Source: Cymbomonas tetramitiformis (Eukaryota; Chlorophyta; Pyramimonadophyceae; Pyramimonadales; Pyramimonadaceae). From it: a DNA stretch of 64,000 nt. Positions 42,540-53,908 of this stretch are shown piece after piece. The position numbers and the translations under genes were made by a program. A model generated the notes under the pieces. The model did no database searches, was not told the origin of the DNA, and saw only the letters and a list, made by a program, of their open reading frames with translations. The DNA is taken from assembly GCA_001247695.2 (NCBI GenBank), contig LGRX02025983.1, positions 17,836 through 81,835 on the forward strand, written 5' to 3'. How positions within the stretch are numbered: position 1 is the stretch's first letter; each line of letters opens with the position of its first letter.

Positions 42540-45500
42540 CAGTTTTAGGGTTGCAGCCCTACAGTCCTTGGGTTGTCGCCCTACAGTTTTTGGGTTGTTG
42601 CCCGACAGTTCTTGGGTTGTTGCCCGATATATTGTCATGACTGTGCTGATTTCAGCATGGCATAAATGCCAAACACAAAGTGTTTCCTATTATATAGGTA
42701 GCATTTCAGGGTATATAGTGTTACAGTGACCCTTATCTCCCACATTGATATTAGGGTGTTACTTGCCATCAGTAACCCTAAAATATGCCAAATTAAAGCA
42801 GTATGAACATTTTTCAAAGAAATTGAAGCAAAACTGCATTTAATTTATCACTGTGTATCACGTGGTATTTAGGAGGTATGTTACACCCCTGTAACTGTAC
42901 ACGTGAATATATATAATATTAGGGTGTTACATTGCTGTACTATTTTGAGCTTATTTTTCAATAGCTAATAAAATAAGGTAACGAAAAAAATGAAACCCAA
43001 ATTTTCATTTTCAAATCATACGTGTGAGTTTTTCACGTATTTTGGTACAGCAACTATGTATACCCCTAGGTGTTACACACCTGATATTTAGGGTGTTACA
43101 CGAGATATGACTATGCACATTATGTTTTTCAGATACCTTAATAGGTATAAAATCACAATTCGTGAAAAAATGGAGTCGGAATTTCAGTTTTGAAATTTCC
43201 CGACAACGATTTTTACCCATTTTCCACCTTTTTTGGCCACTTATATATGTACCTCAGTATATATATAGCGGTGTGTGTGTAATCTGCAAGTTACAGAACT
43301 CATGCAACTTATCTCACTTTTGCACATGGTATTTTTCATGGCATAATAGTGAAGATATCTGATGGTCAACATCTGTGGTTGAACATAAATATGGGTTTTG
43401 CTGATTTGAAACCCATGGAAGTTAGTCCACTTCCCAATGATAATATTAGGTGTATCAACTTTAAGCGAGTCTGTCACTTAAGTGATAACTTGTCAAAACC
43501 TATTATCTACTTGGGCATATGACTGTGCACGGAAAGAGTATCAAGTGATATCTTTCGTTTCCAAGTAGATCTGGACATAGCTTGATAAATAAATCTAAGC
43601 AGTCTCACACAACACAACAGTGTGTGTGTGTAATGTCCACAACAACCTCAATCAGATGTCAATATATAGTTACTGATCTGAGAGTTACATGCAATTGTGC
43701 TGATCAATTCTGAATCAATTGTCACAATGCAATGTAGTTGTTGTTGTTGCTCCAGCGATGATATGTGAGACGAATGGACAATGCTCAGCAGTGACCAGCT
43801 GCCTATTTGAGCATTGTATAATGCCTTCGGGTCTGGAGATTTCTCCATCCAGCCCTACAGCATGTTGGTTGATTCTGTCCCTTATCTATCGCCATCACTT
43901 GACATCCAGCTGCTATCGTGATCAAGCTGGATGGTACTATGTATTATGTGTTGATATGATTCTTGATCATTACACTTTCGAGTCAGTGCATTGTCAACTT
44001 ACATAGTAATGTTAGTGACTTATTTATTACACTTGTGAATCAGTGTAATGTCATACACTTAATGATACATAAGTTGCAGTGACTTGTGTATGCAGTGACT
44101 TATGTACATGTGCTTTCTGATTGAGTACATTGTGTGTGTGTGTGGAATTGTGCTACTACACACACTTGTATATATGTAATTACTGATATTACACTATACC
44201 AAGTTGATCTATCATATAGGATGATCTGTATACCAATCACAGAATGAATCTAACATGATGTATATCAGCTTAGTTAGTGATTGTAATCCTGCCTATCTCA
44301 TCCACAGTGATGAGTTGCTTTGGTCTATTTCACATATAGTTCCGGTGAGTATTCCTTTCAGTGATCCACAATAGAACGAATATACTCATCCCAAATCCTG
44401 CGTCAGAGTATATCGAACTAATTATTGTGTTAAGACCACTGAACAGGCACCTTACACTATATGGGTTCAAATATAGTTTACATGCACAGCAGGTATGCTT
44501 ATGTGCAATGTCTGATGCATTGTGATATGATACCATATATCCCAGCTGCTATCGTGGTCAAGCTGGTTTATGCATTACAGCTGCTAACGTGATCAAGCTG
44601 TATGCATAAATGTATGCACATGTCACAATGATATAGTTGCTCAGTATTATAATGTACATGTATTATAATGTACATCTGCTGCATGCACTTGGTATATACT
44701 GAATGATTGTATATACTGCAAGCGTGTGTGTGTGGTGCTGCAAGTATTATAATCACTGCACACCCAAATAATTGTACACACTATGATATTGCTGCAGAGC
44801 ATCCACTTATCTGTCATACTGAGTGTGTGTGTGTGTGTGTGTGTGTAAGCTACTCACACAGCATATAGTACACACTCGTGATTGCAGGCTTGTATGTGAA
44901 TCTGACAGTGAATGGATAATACTATCTCGGCAAGCATCACAGACTTGTATGGCATGCTGCATATTATACTGCCATCATGCGTCATCTGTTCATGATAATT
45001 CCAGCAGGTATGTACATATTCTGTCAAGGATAATCATGATGCGCGCAGACGAGTGATTATTGCAACTATTTGAAATGACGATATTTTGATGATGTATACT
45101 CGCACTCAAACTGATCTCGTCATCAAAACTGCAAGGTAATCGTTCAGTGCAGTAGCGATTTATTGTGATTATCAAAGTCGCTATTGTGCGCGCTGCGAAT
45201 AATGAGCACATCTCTGTCGCAATATGAACGGCATATGATACAAATGCCATTTTTCGCACGGATCATATTCTGATGATGATTTATTCATCCGCGTCTCAAT
45301 ATGTCGAATCTCGTACAATTGCGAATGATAACTGCGCATATATGCGATCGGCATGCTACATGCACAGCTTCTCGCGCTGTTATCTCTGACGGTATGTACG
45401 AACAACTGCGATTACGACGATGTCTCCTCGCGCACTGTTTTCGCTGTTTATTATGCAGCGGTCGATATTATGCAGATATGTCAATATATGTGCGACTGCG

Positions 45501-46065
45501 GCGCCTGATGATATACGCGCTCCGCAAACCTGCGCACACAAAATTCAATATCTACTGCTGCACTCACACTAGATGCGTCCTCGTTCGTCGCCTTGACGAG
45601 ACGGAGAATACCAACTGTTAGGGCTTCGCTAGCAAGCGAATAGATATGATATGAAGCGAGGTTATTATTGAACGTTAATAGCTCACGCAGAGTACGTGTG
45701 GATATGAGTACAGCGCTTCTCAAGAAGTGACTGCTGTAGCTCAACGCTACCTCATTTTACGCAATGCCCCGCATCTCATAGATGCCACCACAATTGGGTT
45801 GTGAACCCAAGGCATTGGTTGAACAATCAGTATCGGCTGATCGAATAAGCCATATGATACTCGCATGCTTGTTCAGAACATGCTTGAAGCGAAGATGAGT
45901 TTTCTCCGAACACTTCCGGTTCTTGAAGACTTCATCTTGCTTTGTCATCTCGATGCCACATACTGGCCTCTCGATGACAGGTGTCACTCAAGTCTCACCT
46001 TGAGTAAATGACAGATGATATGACTGTACATGTCATAGTCGACCGTACTGACGACTGTCTGTCAT
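42540..46065. other. AT-rich intergenic DNA, no gene seen
   Basis: Holds TGTTACA/GGGTGTTAC repeats (42700-43100), GT microsatellites (44140, 44823-44848) and a TCCAGCTGCTATCGTGATCAAGCTGG block repeated at about 43906 and 44545-44600. From about 45000 the composition becomes more balanced, with ORFs on both strands to about 105 codons. None shows a family motif. Confidence 0.35.
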
Positions 46066-46165
46066 TATAATATATGACATGGCACGACATGACATGACAT
46101 GGTATGACATGTCTGACAGGTATGACACGTATGACATGTATGACACATATGTCATCGGTCATAAC
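46066..46165. repeat. TATGACATG-type short repeat array
   Basis: About twelve irregular copies of (TA)TGACATG/TGACACG, with inverse CATGTCAT copies just upstream (46020-46060). Another local word array, placed at the 3' side of the Gag-like gene. Confidence 0.7.
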
Positions 46166-47325
46166 CCTGACACAGGGTGAGGGTCAGTGAGGCCCCACAG
46201 CCGGAAACAGGTGATGCATGGGAACCCGACACCCTTCCACCGCTTCAGCGGTGAGCCAGGGGGGTCCACCCGCCACTCACCAACACACTTGATGCTGTAG
46301 CCGGGCTTTTTGTCCACGGTGACGGAGTTGAAGGACGGCTGCTTTTGTCGATCACCACCACCACCACCACCAGACGAGGAAGTGTCGGCGGGGGTGGCAA
46401 ATTCCAACTCCTCCTTCCACACCGTGCGCACACGCAAGCACAGTGTGGAGAAGGAGAAAGGGGCACCAGCTCGAAGGTCGCGGATGACGTTGACGTACAG
46501 CGGGTTGACGAAGGGCGTCTGCTTGGCGGAGTCGGCCAGGATGTGCCAGAGGTCTCTGACGCGCTTGGACTCGCTGTAGTCAGGGTTGATGCGGGCGTGC
46601 TTGTCGCCCAAGGTGCGGATGGTCGTGAGCTGAGGGGCGGGGTCCTTGTGCTCGTCGATGATGACGGCACGCATCTTCACCCAGTAGCGGTCGGAGTCGG
46701 AGTCAGGGACGCCCTCGACCTCAAACCGTAGTCGCTGGAGAATGTAGCGGCCGTCACCAGGATGGGAGCGCGCAGCCTCGGAGTAGAGGGATAAAGCAGT
46801 ACCACGAAGTAGGACTGGAAGGATTGTGAAGATGATCTCGTTGTGAACGACGTGGTAAAAGTCGTAGTCGTGCTCGAGGTCGAGGAGCTTGGAGAACTCC
46901 GTGAAGGAAACAGGGTATACAACATGTCTCAAGGCAGCGAGCAAAGCAGTAAAATCGGTGTCTGCGGAGTCGTTGTCAAGGGTATAGCCATTTTTAGGGT
47001 TAAACCCTCCAGGACGCAAAATGGTGACGATGTCGGTGGAGTACGTGAAAGCGTAAGACAATTGCTCAAGGTACTCGTCCTCCCTCCCCTCCTCCACCGG
47101 CGTGGACATGAGGACCGACGGATCGTTGAAGAACATGAAAGGCGTGGGCGAAGGACGCAATGAGGAAGGACGCGAACGTAGAGAGGCGGTGGAAACAATG
47201 CGTCTCGGTCGTGTCGGACCCGGCGTCGTAGTGCCAGAATTTCCAGGGGGCGGAGAAGGAGTAGCACTAGCCCGTCGTGCCGATCGAAGCGCCTCTGCGA
47301 GGGTTGATTGGCGGTGTTGAGACAT
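46159..47325 (-). CDS. Gag-like protein of a retroelement
   Basis: 388 codons starting MSQHRQSTLAEALRSARRAS with an ATG in good position. A basic/proline-rich N-terminus is followed by a helical region of about 200 residues (FSKLLDLEHDYDFYHVVHNE, LLRGTALSLYSEAARSH, WHILADSAKQTPF) with the size and pattern of retroelement capsid proteins, then a glycine-rich linker. No zinc knuckle, protease or pol is seen within the frame or downstream. It may be a truncated element or a domesticated Gag gene. GC-rich against AT-rich surroundings. Confidence 0.5.
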   Translation of the reverse strand: MSQHRQSTLAEALRSARRASATPSPPPGNSGTTTPGPTRPRRIVSTASLRSRPSSLRPSPTPFMFFNDPSVLMSTPVEEGREDEYLEQLSYAFTYSTDIVTILRPGGFNPKNGYTLDNDSADTDFTALLAALRHVVYPVSFTEFSKLLDLEHDYDFYHVVHNEIIFTILPVLLRGTALSLYSEAARSHPGDGRYILQRLRFEVEGVPDSDSDRYWVKMRAVIIDEHKDPAPQLTTIRTLGDKHARINPDYSESKRVRDLWHILADSAKQTPFVNPLYVNVIRDLRAGAPFSFSTLCLRVRTVWKEELEFATPADTSSSGGGGGGDRQKQPSFNSVTVDKKPGYSIKCVGEWRVDPPGSPLKRWKGVGFPCITCFRLWGLTDPHPVSGL

Positions 47326-48480
47326 CGGAAGGAAATAGCCGGCCAGGGTGAAGGAACAAGAGGGAAAGAGGGAATTTTGGCCGAAGGAAACCGTGGAAAT
47401 CCTTTCTCGTTGACGGTAGGCAGCCCACGTTTTGTCTCAAGGAAATCGGTTGCGGTGAATGCGCGTTAACCGTAAGGTACTTTAGAGGGAACTTTAGAAT
47501 CGGCAAATAGCCAAAGCGAGCTGATGCCTACCGAAACACCACTTAGCGTGAAGTGGGTCGATACTGTAACCTGACAGAAAGGGTGATATGAGGGTATATA
47601 TATAATGGATATATATACGCGATAAAGTCACAGAATCACACAGTGCCGGGTGCTCGGAAACGGAATAGCATTAAACTGGGAAGACAGACATACGGACTGT
47701 CTAACTAGAGAAGGCTAAAGTGACGGAGACACGGTCACGTGTGACACATGCCACACACAGTGAGGGGTGAAGCAAGGAGAAGCAGGCCCCCATACAGTGG
47801 GGGGGAAATCGGCTTCCCCGTGATGTGACCCTGCTTCTGTGACCCTGCCTGCTATGAATATCTTTGTGCATAATGTTTCTGCGACTGACGTTAAGTGTGT
47901 GTGCATCGATATGTGTATGCATGACTAAATTTTTGCTTACATGCAGGATCAGTGCTCGACCGCATGATGACCTTCAACTAGTCGACCCCTTTCCGCTTGT
48001 GTTCATCTTCGACCGACTCCACGCTCAACGCTCGCCTACGAGATCCTCGCTGCATCCTCGCATACCATTTTAGTTTCATATGCACTTTCGTGTGTGTGTC
48101 CCTCATGCCACTGTACGTTTTCAGATGACTTGTGTATTTCCCCTAATTCCCCGATCCCCCCCGCCATATGCCCCATGTGCCATCCGCGTATGCCCCCTTG
48201 TGACACACGCGCCCAATGTGTTTGTTGCTCAACTGGTGTGGTGCATTTTGTATGCACTCGCTTACGTGTGTGTATCGCATTCGTTTGTTTTCATCTTGTA
48301 TGTTTTCGTTCCGACGTCTTGTGTGGGATCCGGGGGCTTTGGGGTTTTCTCGCCCATCACCGGGTACCGCGGAGATCCCGGCCATGCTTTTGCCGTGTAT
48401 GTTCTGTTTGCATAATGTATTTGTCTGACACGCATTATAACATTTTTAAGCAGAGCACAGCACAGCATTTCGCAGGTGGT
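47326..48480. other. Upstream of Gag-like gene; no gene recognised
   Basis: TATATATAATGGATATATATA at 47594-47614 could be part of a minus-strand promoter. GTGACCCTGC is repeated at 47826 and 47840. Plus-strand ORFs at 48080-48582 are cysteine/histidine-rich and overlapping; I do not accept them. Confidence 0.35.
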
Positions 48481-48580
48481 GTCGGCTTTGACCTAATTTC
48501 GGGTCAAAGTCGTCAATACCACGTGTTCAGGGCTGGGTCACAGGGCATTGGCATTTTCCCAATTTCGGAATATTTCATTT

Positions 48581-48641
48581 GAATATTGGGGCTGTATGGC
48601 CCCAATATTCTGAATATTGGTGCTGATCAGCACCAATATTC
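48581..48641. repeat. Two adjacent 30-base palindromes
   Basis: 48581-48610 is a hairpin with arms GAATATTGGGGC/GCCCCAATATTC-like around a short loop. One base later, 48612-48641 is a perfect 30-base palindrome (GAATATTGGTGCTGA and its inverse). Outer arms GAATATTGG/CCAATATTC are identical in both; the centres differ. A third GAATATT-like half site lies just upstream (48567-48576). Confidence 0.9.
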
Positions 48642-49084
48642 AATGGAATCTTCCGAACATTGGGAACACGTCAATGCACTTGACCAATCCAGTTCTGAAC
48701 ACGTGGCCGCCTTACTTCCACATCAGCATTTCATCATTAATATAGCTCAGAATTGCTGCCTGCGTGGCACGTTTTCATTGGTCAAAACCCGATGTGTCAT
48801 AAATATATGAGAATTACCAACAAAAAGCCCAAAAATTTTGCAAAATTTCGCAATCTGCAAAATTTTGCAAAATTTTGCAAATTTTTTGACCCCCCCCCTT
48901 CAGTTAATTTTGGAAATCTGCCAAGTCTATCCACAACCACGATATGACAGTGTCATCAACTTTCATTCTGAGAGCTTCATTCTGCGTCTCATGTCACATT
49001 CTGTTTGTTATTGAAATCCAGAAATGCATTCTTCCCGGGTACAGATGTTAGCAAATCAAATATAAACGAGTCTGCAGTGTAACG
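48642..49084. other. No gene; GCAAAATTTT microsatellite and C9 run
   Basis: GCAAAATTTT/GCAAAATTTC is repeated at 48838-48885, then TTTGACCCCCCCCC. Otherwise AT-rich without recognisable genes. Confidence 0.4.
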
Positions 49085-49197
49085 TGGACAAGAGGTAGAT
49101 GTCTGGGGTAGCTAGTCACGACAATGCGCAGGTTAGCGAACGTGTTCACTGACCTGTCATTGTCAAGACTAGCTACCCCAGACATCTAACTTGTCTG
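49085..49197. repeat. Fold-back: long imperfect palindrome
   Basis: Bases 49097-49117 and 49167-49187 are perfect 21-base inverted copies (AGATGTCTGGGGTAGCTAGTC). Inner (GACAATG..AGGT) and outer (GACAAG/CTTGTC) pairs extend it to about 110 bases. It resembles a small MITE. ACATTGTCAAGGGT is repeated just to the right (49277, 49298). Confidence 0.85.
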
Positions 49198-49740
49198 GCG
49201 TTGATCCCCTACTAGAGCTCTAATTCAAAGATTGACAGTAGATTCGCATGCCACATACCAACGCTTGACAAAAACATTGTCAAGGGTTGCCTCAACATTG
49301 TCAAGGGTAGCCCTTTATCGTCGTCCATTTACTCAAAGTACTTTGAACTCTACCGTCGATCCCCAGCCTGTTTTCCGCTTCTCGACTGCACAAGATATGC
49401 GGAAGGTATAAATACTTTGCGCACGATTTACCTACAATATATACAAGTATTTCACGTTTCCCCATGCGAGAAACAAATTTTACAGTCTTCCAACCTCAGA
49501 ATTTTATTCAGATTATTTCACTATACAGTTTTCCCTACACTGAATTTATACACATATTATTTCATTTTTTATCCACCACTGATTGCATATTTTACAAGGT
49601 TCAAATTTGAAGTTTGAAATTGGTGACCGATAGTCTTTATAGAGCGCGAGCGTCATGACCGATCTCGCTTTTGAAGTTGTCATACGCTTTTGAATTCAAA
49701 CAGTTGCTCCTTCACTTCATCTGACACCAGCACACCACTA

Positions 49741-49893
49741 TGGCCAACGCTTCCGACCGATCCCTTACGTGTTTGTCCGACAATGCTCGGGCTATCAACC
49801 GATTCCAGTCAGACCAGAATCTGAACAGCAAGCGTCTCCGTGATGATACCCCGACCGTCCACTGGTGGACACTGTATGTGGGCGGTGCATGAC
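49741..49893 (+). CDS. Small ORF, possible first exon
   Basis: ATG at 49741, 50 codons to TGA, product MANASDRSLTCLSDNARAIN and on. TATAAATA at 49409 is too far to be its promoter with certainty. GTATGTGG at 49874 would be a usable donor before the stop. No family is recognised. Included because of its balanced codon character between non-coding stretches. Confidence 0.25.
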
Positions 49894-49909
49894 TCCGCGG
49901 GGCTCGCAA

Positions 49910-50166
49910 AATATAAATTCACCCGGGCTATGCAGAAATAAAATTTAATGTCCCGGGCTATGTCGGAATATTTTTAGTTTACACGGGCTATGCAGGAATA
50001 AAAATTTAAGGCCACGGGCTGCAAATTAAAGCCACCGGGCTATCAAGGAATTTGTTTTTTGCCACCGGGCTATCAAGGAATTATAAAACTTGCCACCGGG
50101 CTACGAAGGAATTTAATTTATGCCGCCGGGCCATTAAAGATTTAAAATTGTTGCCACCGGGCTATT
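49910..50166. repeat. Regularly spaced CCGGGCTAT repeats
   Basis: About nine copies of a (CCAC)CGGGCTAT(CAAGGAAT) core stand 25-45 bases apart, separated by different AT-rich spacers (ATAAAATTTAATG, TTGTTTTTTG, TATAAAACTT). Cores change gradually from CCCGGGCTATGC to GCCACCGGGCTATCA across the array. Cores and spacers are too short and variable for a CRISPR array. Confidence 0.75.
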
Positions 50167-50371
50167 CTCACAACCTCTCCTGATTTCGCATTCGTCAATC
50201 GTGAATCCCCTCTTATCATCGAACGCCTGTTTGTCTTCGTGCCCGATCTTCGATCAAATATTTGGTTCCAGAATCTTCTTTCACATTTTTCACAAATACA
50301 AATTCTGTTAAGTGTTATCCTCCGTATCTTTCTCGCCCCATCTTCCACGATCCATTTTTCCAATTTGTTCT

Positions 50372-50485
50372 ATTGGGGAAAAATCTTTAGATTGTCCCCC
50401 TCTTTGAAAAATCCGGTTTTTTATGTCACGCTTTTGTGTATAAATTTTTAAAGGTTCATTTCGCCGAAAACCAGCTATTCCAAAA
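50372..50485 (+). repeat. 115-bp unit with TATAAATT, single copy
   Basis: From ATTGGGGAAAAATCTTTAG to GCTATTCCAAAA; it recurs as the last unit of the 56542-56865 array. It contains GTGTATAAATTTTTAAAGG, so it could be a promoter copied as a unit. Confidence 0.75.
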
Positions 50486-51097
50486 GGGACAGGGTACGGG
50501 CGCTGGGAACTTTACTAAGTCACATGCTGACTGCATATCACGACTGCGTCTATCGCGTGAGAGACAGCGACACAGTGACCGCAATGAACGTCGCCGGCAG
50601 CAGACGGTGAACACATCGACATCGCGGACACCATTGCCGATGCCGCTGCCGTTGCGTGACTACTTACTCGTTCTTCGTTGACCCATCCCAATCCGCAATT
50701 GCATCGTAAAATCCTTCCGAGACAGCTACGCAATTTCATCAACGTTCCTCCGCCTCATGGGGCGAACGGTGCTGTGACTGTTGTGAGCTCTTCCCGTTTG
50801 TGCGGGATACTCACATTTTTTCCATGGCATATTTCATATGAAATATACACGCATAAGCACGAAGGCATCGGCCACGCATCTTTGAAACTAACGAGTTTCA
50901 AAGATGCGTTTTTTGTCATTTGGGTGCGCTTTGAATACAATTTCCAAGAAACATTCGCAAACATGCCAGCTATTAAAGTTATTACCCATCTTTCATGTTA
51001 TTGGTTCTTCTACATGTTGAGCACTTAAACTTTAATGACACATGTCAAACGATTAATGCAATTGCCGCCGCTCATGTACTTACACAATGACATTTGT
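50486..51097. other. No clear gene; contains hairpin 50875-50908
   Basis: CGCATCTTTGAAACT and AGTTTCAAAGATGCG are perfect 15-base arms around AACG, with the palindrome ATTTCATATGAAAT upstream. A plus-strand 81-codon frame (50436-50681) is arginine-rich. Element D is inserted at 51097/51098. Confidence 0.45.
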
Positions 51098-51332
51098 TGC
51101 TGGACTTTAGGTTCAGGGTTATTATTATGGGCTCTGGTAGCCCCTAGCCTGACCTGTCTCTGATCGGAACCGTGACTCCGCTAGTAGCTAGGATGACAGT
51201 ACAGTAATACTGTACTGTCAGTCATTACTTCGTATTATCCGGGTCTCCGAGATGCATGATAAAAGCACTCGGCCGGACTGTTTATGGGAGCTTAGCCAGT
51301 TTGTTTTACCGAGCGGAACACCTGTTCTCGCA
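51098..51332 (+). repeat. 5' LTR of element D
   Basis: 235 bases, TG...CA; contains the palindrome ACAGTACAGTAATACTGTACTGT (51188-51210), which is also in the 3' LTR. Confidence 0.9.
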
Positions 51333-51724
51333 GGTTATGCGCGTCACCACTTCCCTAGTAATTCTGATGGCACAGCGCCTAGCTGTTGCCATGTTTGGCT
51401 AAGTTTTGACACAGAGATGGGGTGGGCGCCCCCTTAGGCAGTAGTTCATCTTTCCGCAGTATGGCCTCTTTTTGAAGTGGAGATCAGTTTTTGGAACATT
51501 TTTCGGCAGCAGTATCGTCGCTCGCTATGGCTTCTTTTTACGTTTCACCTGGCCGGTGGAGAGGGCATTCCGCGTATTGTGGGTCGCAACCACTTTTAGC
51601 CAATCGGCTCATGACCTGTTTGATGTTGTTTTTACCGCTGAGACTTCTGCAGGATTGGCCGCTGCAAAATGCTTACTACTGTCGTTCCGTTAGCCCACGA
51701 CCCCATCTTGCCGTCATTTTTACT

Positions 51725-53908
51725 ATGGAGACTCCACTTGGACCACGCACACGCGCTAGAGCGCGAAAACTAGCAACTATTTTTGATGATGTTGGGGCAC
51801 TGAATGCGGCTACGCCAACGACTCCGCATTTGGCTTCGGGAGAGTCTGAGGCGTCCACTGCGGCAGCCGTACTTCTGCAGAGGTTGCGCAGGGACTCATT
51901 TGACGTCCAGTGTGCCAAAACGGCAGCGACGAAAGTTCTGGGTGATAAGACTGCAAAATTTAAAGGCGACGAAAGCTCAGCTTCGGACATTTTTTCACAA
52001 TTGGTATCCGAGCTGCAACAGCTGTTCACGCTGCAGTCGCCGGCGTTTGCACCCCTGTTTGAACTGACTGCTGCTGACACCCCTGTTCTGTCTGCTGCCA
52101 ATGAGCTGTTGTACTCTGTGCTGCTGCTGCTGACTGCGCCAGGGTCTCCTGCCCGTAATTGGGTGGAGGCTTCTGGTGCGGATGTTCCTGCCGATGGCAA
52201 ACGTGCCACCCTAGAGGTGGTGCGTATGCTTGCGGATGTATCGACCCCGTTCGATGCATTTGCAGAGCTGCTTGAGGTTAGGATCTCTGGTGAGAGGGAT
52301 CCTGACTCTGACATTCGGCTGTTTAACAGCTGCCTTCGGGATGCACAGCGTCTACAGACGCTGCCCGAGGACGCTGTTAAACGGCAATTCATCTCTGCGC
52401 TGTCTGGGCCGGCTTACGCCGCGCTGGTTGACTCGTTTGCTCGAGCTGACCAGCGTGCGGCTGTGAGTCTGCTCACCTTGCAGGCGCGAGTCCGTGAGCA
52501 GTACCGCTGTGGGCGGCTCTCGGGCAAGCGCACTGCGGGGCGGCCCATGTCTGTTGCATCTTGCGCCACTGACACTGGCCTGGCTTCGGCCATTGATCGG
52601 CTCAGTGCTCAGTTGGTCAAGTTGCAGCGGGATGTGGATTCCCTTAAGAGGGGTGGCTCCAAGCCGCCCCCTGGGAAACACACTCCGCGCAACTTCCACC
52701 GACCTGGAGTGCAACCGCTTGCTCACTCCGCCTCTCCGGAGGTGGCTTTTGACAAGCGGTCTGGCACCTTTGTCCCAGCGTGCAGGCACGAGAAGTGCCG
52801 CGCCGTTGGGTCAAAGCATTGGCTGAGTGAGTGTCCTCACAAGGACACTCACCCATTGTCCATTTCGGCATCCTACTGCCAAGCCGTCGAGTCTTATGAC
52901 TCCGACGTGCTTGCCCTTCGTTTTCAGCGATACTATGACGCTGGGGATGAGGGGTCCATGGAGCACTTGTGTGCTCTCGTGGGGCAACCTGAAATCTGTG
53001 AACTGTCTGCGCATTCCTTTGCTCCAGAGCCTACGGCTCTGCAGCAGTTCAAGGATGCTGCTGCCTCTGCTGAGTCTGCACCTGCTGAGCATCTTTCCAT
53101 TGGCCGTGTTGCATTTGCTGCGGTCGGCGGTCCGCTTGCTGGTGGTGTCGCTGAGCCGACCACTGGCAAGCAGCTGCTGCCGAAGGCCTCTGCACCCGCG
53201 CATGATGGTCCGGTTGACTTGCATGAGGTCAGCCGTGCCGCCTTTGTGCCGCCGTCTGCCTCTCTGGCTCTCGGCCCGATGGCTCCTGCTGACGGCTCTT
53301 TCAAAACATTCAACACTGTCCACCCTGACTGGTTTGGCATTGACCCTGAGCCTGTTGATGTCTGTGACTCCGATGATGATGGGGAGGGCTCCGACTACCC
53401 TCCCGGTGTCTGTCTGACTGATATTGAGGGGGGTGCACCGCCGGCGGCTGCAGCATTTCGGCGGTTCGGGGTCCCCAGAGGCTCCAGGCCATTTGGCATC
53501 GGTGAATTTGCTCTCAGTCTTTTCATGGTGGCTACGTTTCTCTTCAGTGCTACGGCGATGCCGACCCTCGTGGTCAGCGGTGGTGTCAGGGGCCTGGTTG
53601 AGCCCGGAGCCACCTACGGCTACGGTGCAGTTCATCCCGGTGATGCGGTGCTGGATTCTCCTTGCCCGCCTGTGGTTACCGCTGGTTCGTCATTGCCGCC
53701 GCGGGATGTGGCACAATTCTTTTCTCAATCGACCTCAGCGGCTTTGCAATCTGATGATTTTGCCACTCCACTCTGGGATCCGCCTGACCCACCTGGGTCT
53801 GGTGGTGTCAACAATCATGGTATCTTATCTCAACTTACTTCGGAAGTTTTCCTGCCTTGGAATCCGTCAGCTGAACTCGGCTATGCCGACCGGCTTTACA
53901 GTGGCTAG
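51725..53908 (+). CDS. Gag-like protein with zinc knuckle and C-terminal membrane segment (element D)
   Basis: The start METPLGPRTRARARK at 51725 matches the basic start of the element B protein; the frame is open upstream to 51491 but there lacks an early ATG. About 727 residues: a helical capsid-like region (KVLGDKTAKFKG, AANELLYSVLLLL), a zinc-knuckle-like C-x4-C-x6-H-x4-C (nt 52780-52850), an alanine/proline-rich stretch with an acidic DSDDDGEGSD patch, then a hydrophobic segment (FALSLFMVATFLFSATAM, nt 53505-53565) and a 110-residue tail. Same order as in element B although sequence identity is low, so the membrane segment appears conserved. Ends at TAG. Confidence 0.75.
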   Translation: METPLGPRTRARARKLATIFDDVGALNAATPTTPHLASGESEASTAAAVLLQRLRRDSFDVQCAKTAATKVLGDKTAKFKGDESSASDIFSQLVSELQQLFTLQSPAFAPLFELTAADTPVLSAANELLYSVLLLLTAPGSPARNWVEASGADVPADGKRATLEVVRMLADVSTPFDAFAELLEVRISGERDPDSDIRLFNSCLRDAQRLQTLPEDAVKRQFISALSGPAYAALVDSFARADQRAAVSLLTLQARVREQYRCGRLSGKRTAGRPMSVASCATDTGLASAIDRLSAQLVKLQRDVDSLKRGGSKPPPGKHTPRNFHRPGVQPLAHSASPEVAFDKRSGTFVPACRHEKCRAVGSKHWLSECPHKDTHPLSISASYCQAVESYDSDVLALRFQRYYDAGDEGSMEHLCALVGQPEICELSAHSFAPEPTALQQFKDAAASAESAPAEHLSIGRVAFAAVGGPLAGGVAEPTTGKQLLPKASAPAHDGPVDLHEVSRAAFVPPSASLALGPMAPADGSFKTFNTVHPDWFGIDPEPVDVCDSDDDGEGSDYPPGVCLTDIEGGAPPAAAAFRRFGVPRGSRPFGIGEFALSLFMVATFLFSATAMPTLVVSGGVRGLVEPGATYGYGAVHPGDAVLDSPCPPVVTAGSSLPPRDVAQFFSQSTSAALQSDDFATPLWDPPDPPGSGGVNNHGILSQLTSEVFLPWNPSAELGYADRLYSG

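Noticed and set aside
44823..44848. GT microsatellite as a regulatory element
   Set aside because: Simple repeat; several similar ones lie nearby and no gene is adjacent.
45757..45987. Possible Copia RNase H end (KTHLRFKHVLNKH)
   Set aside because: The resemblance is only a few residues; the preceding RT/RNase H sequence is missing and the ADI/TKAL signature is not convincing.
48080..48582. Cys-rich plus-strand ORFs
   Set aside because: Overlapping frames, no conserved pattern, no splice or promoter support.
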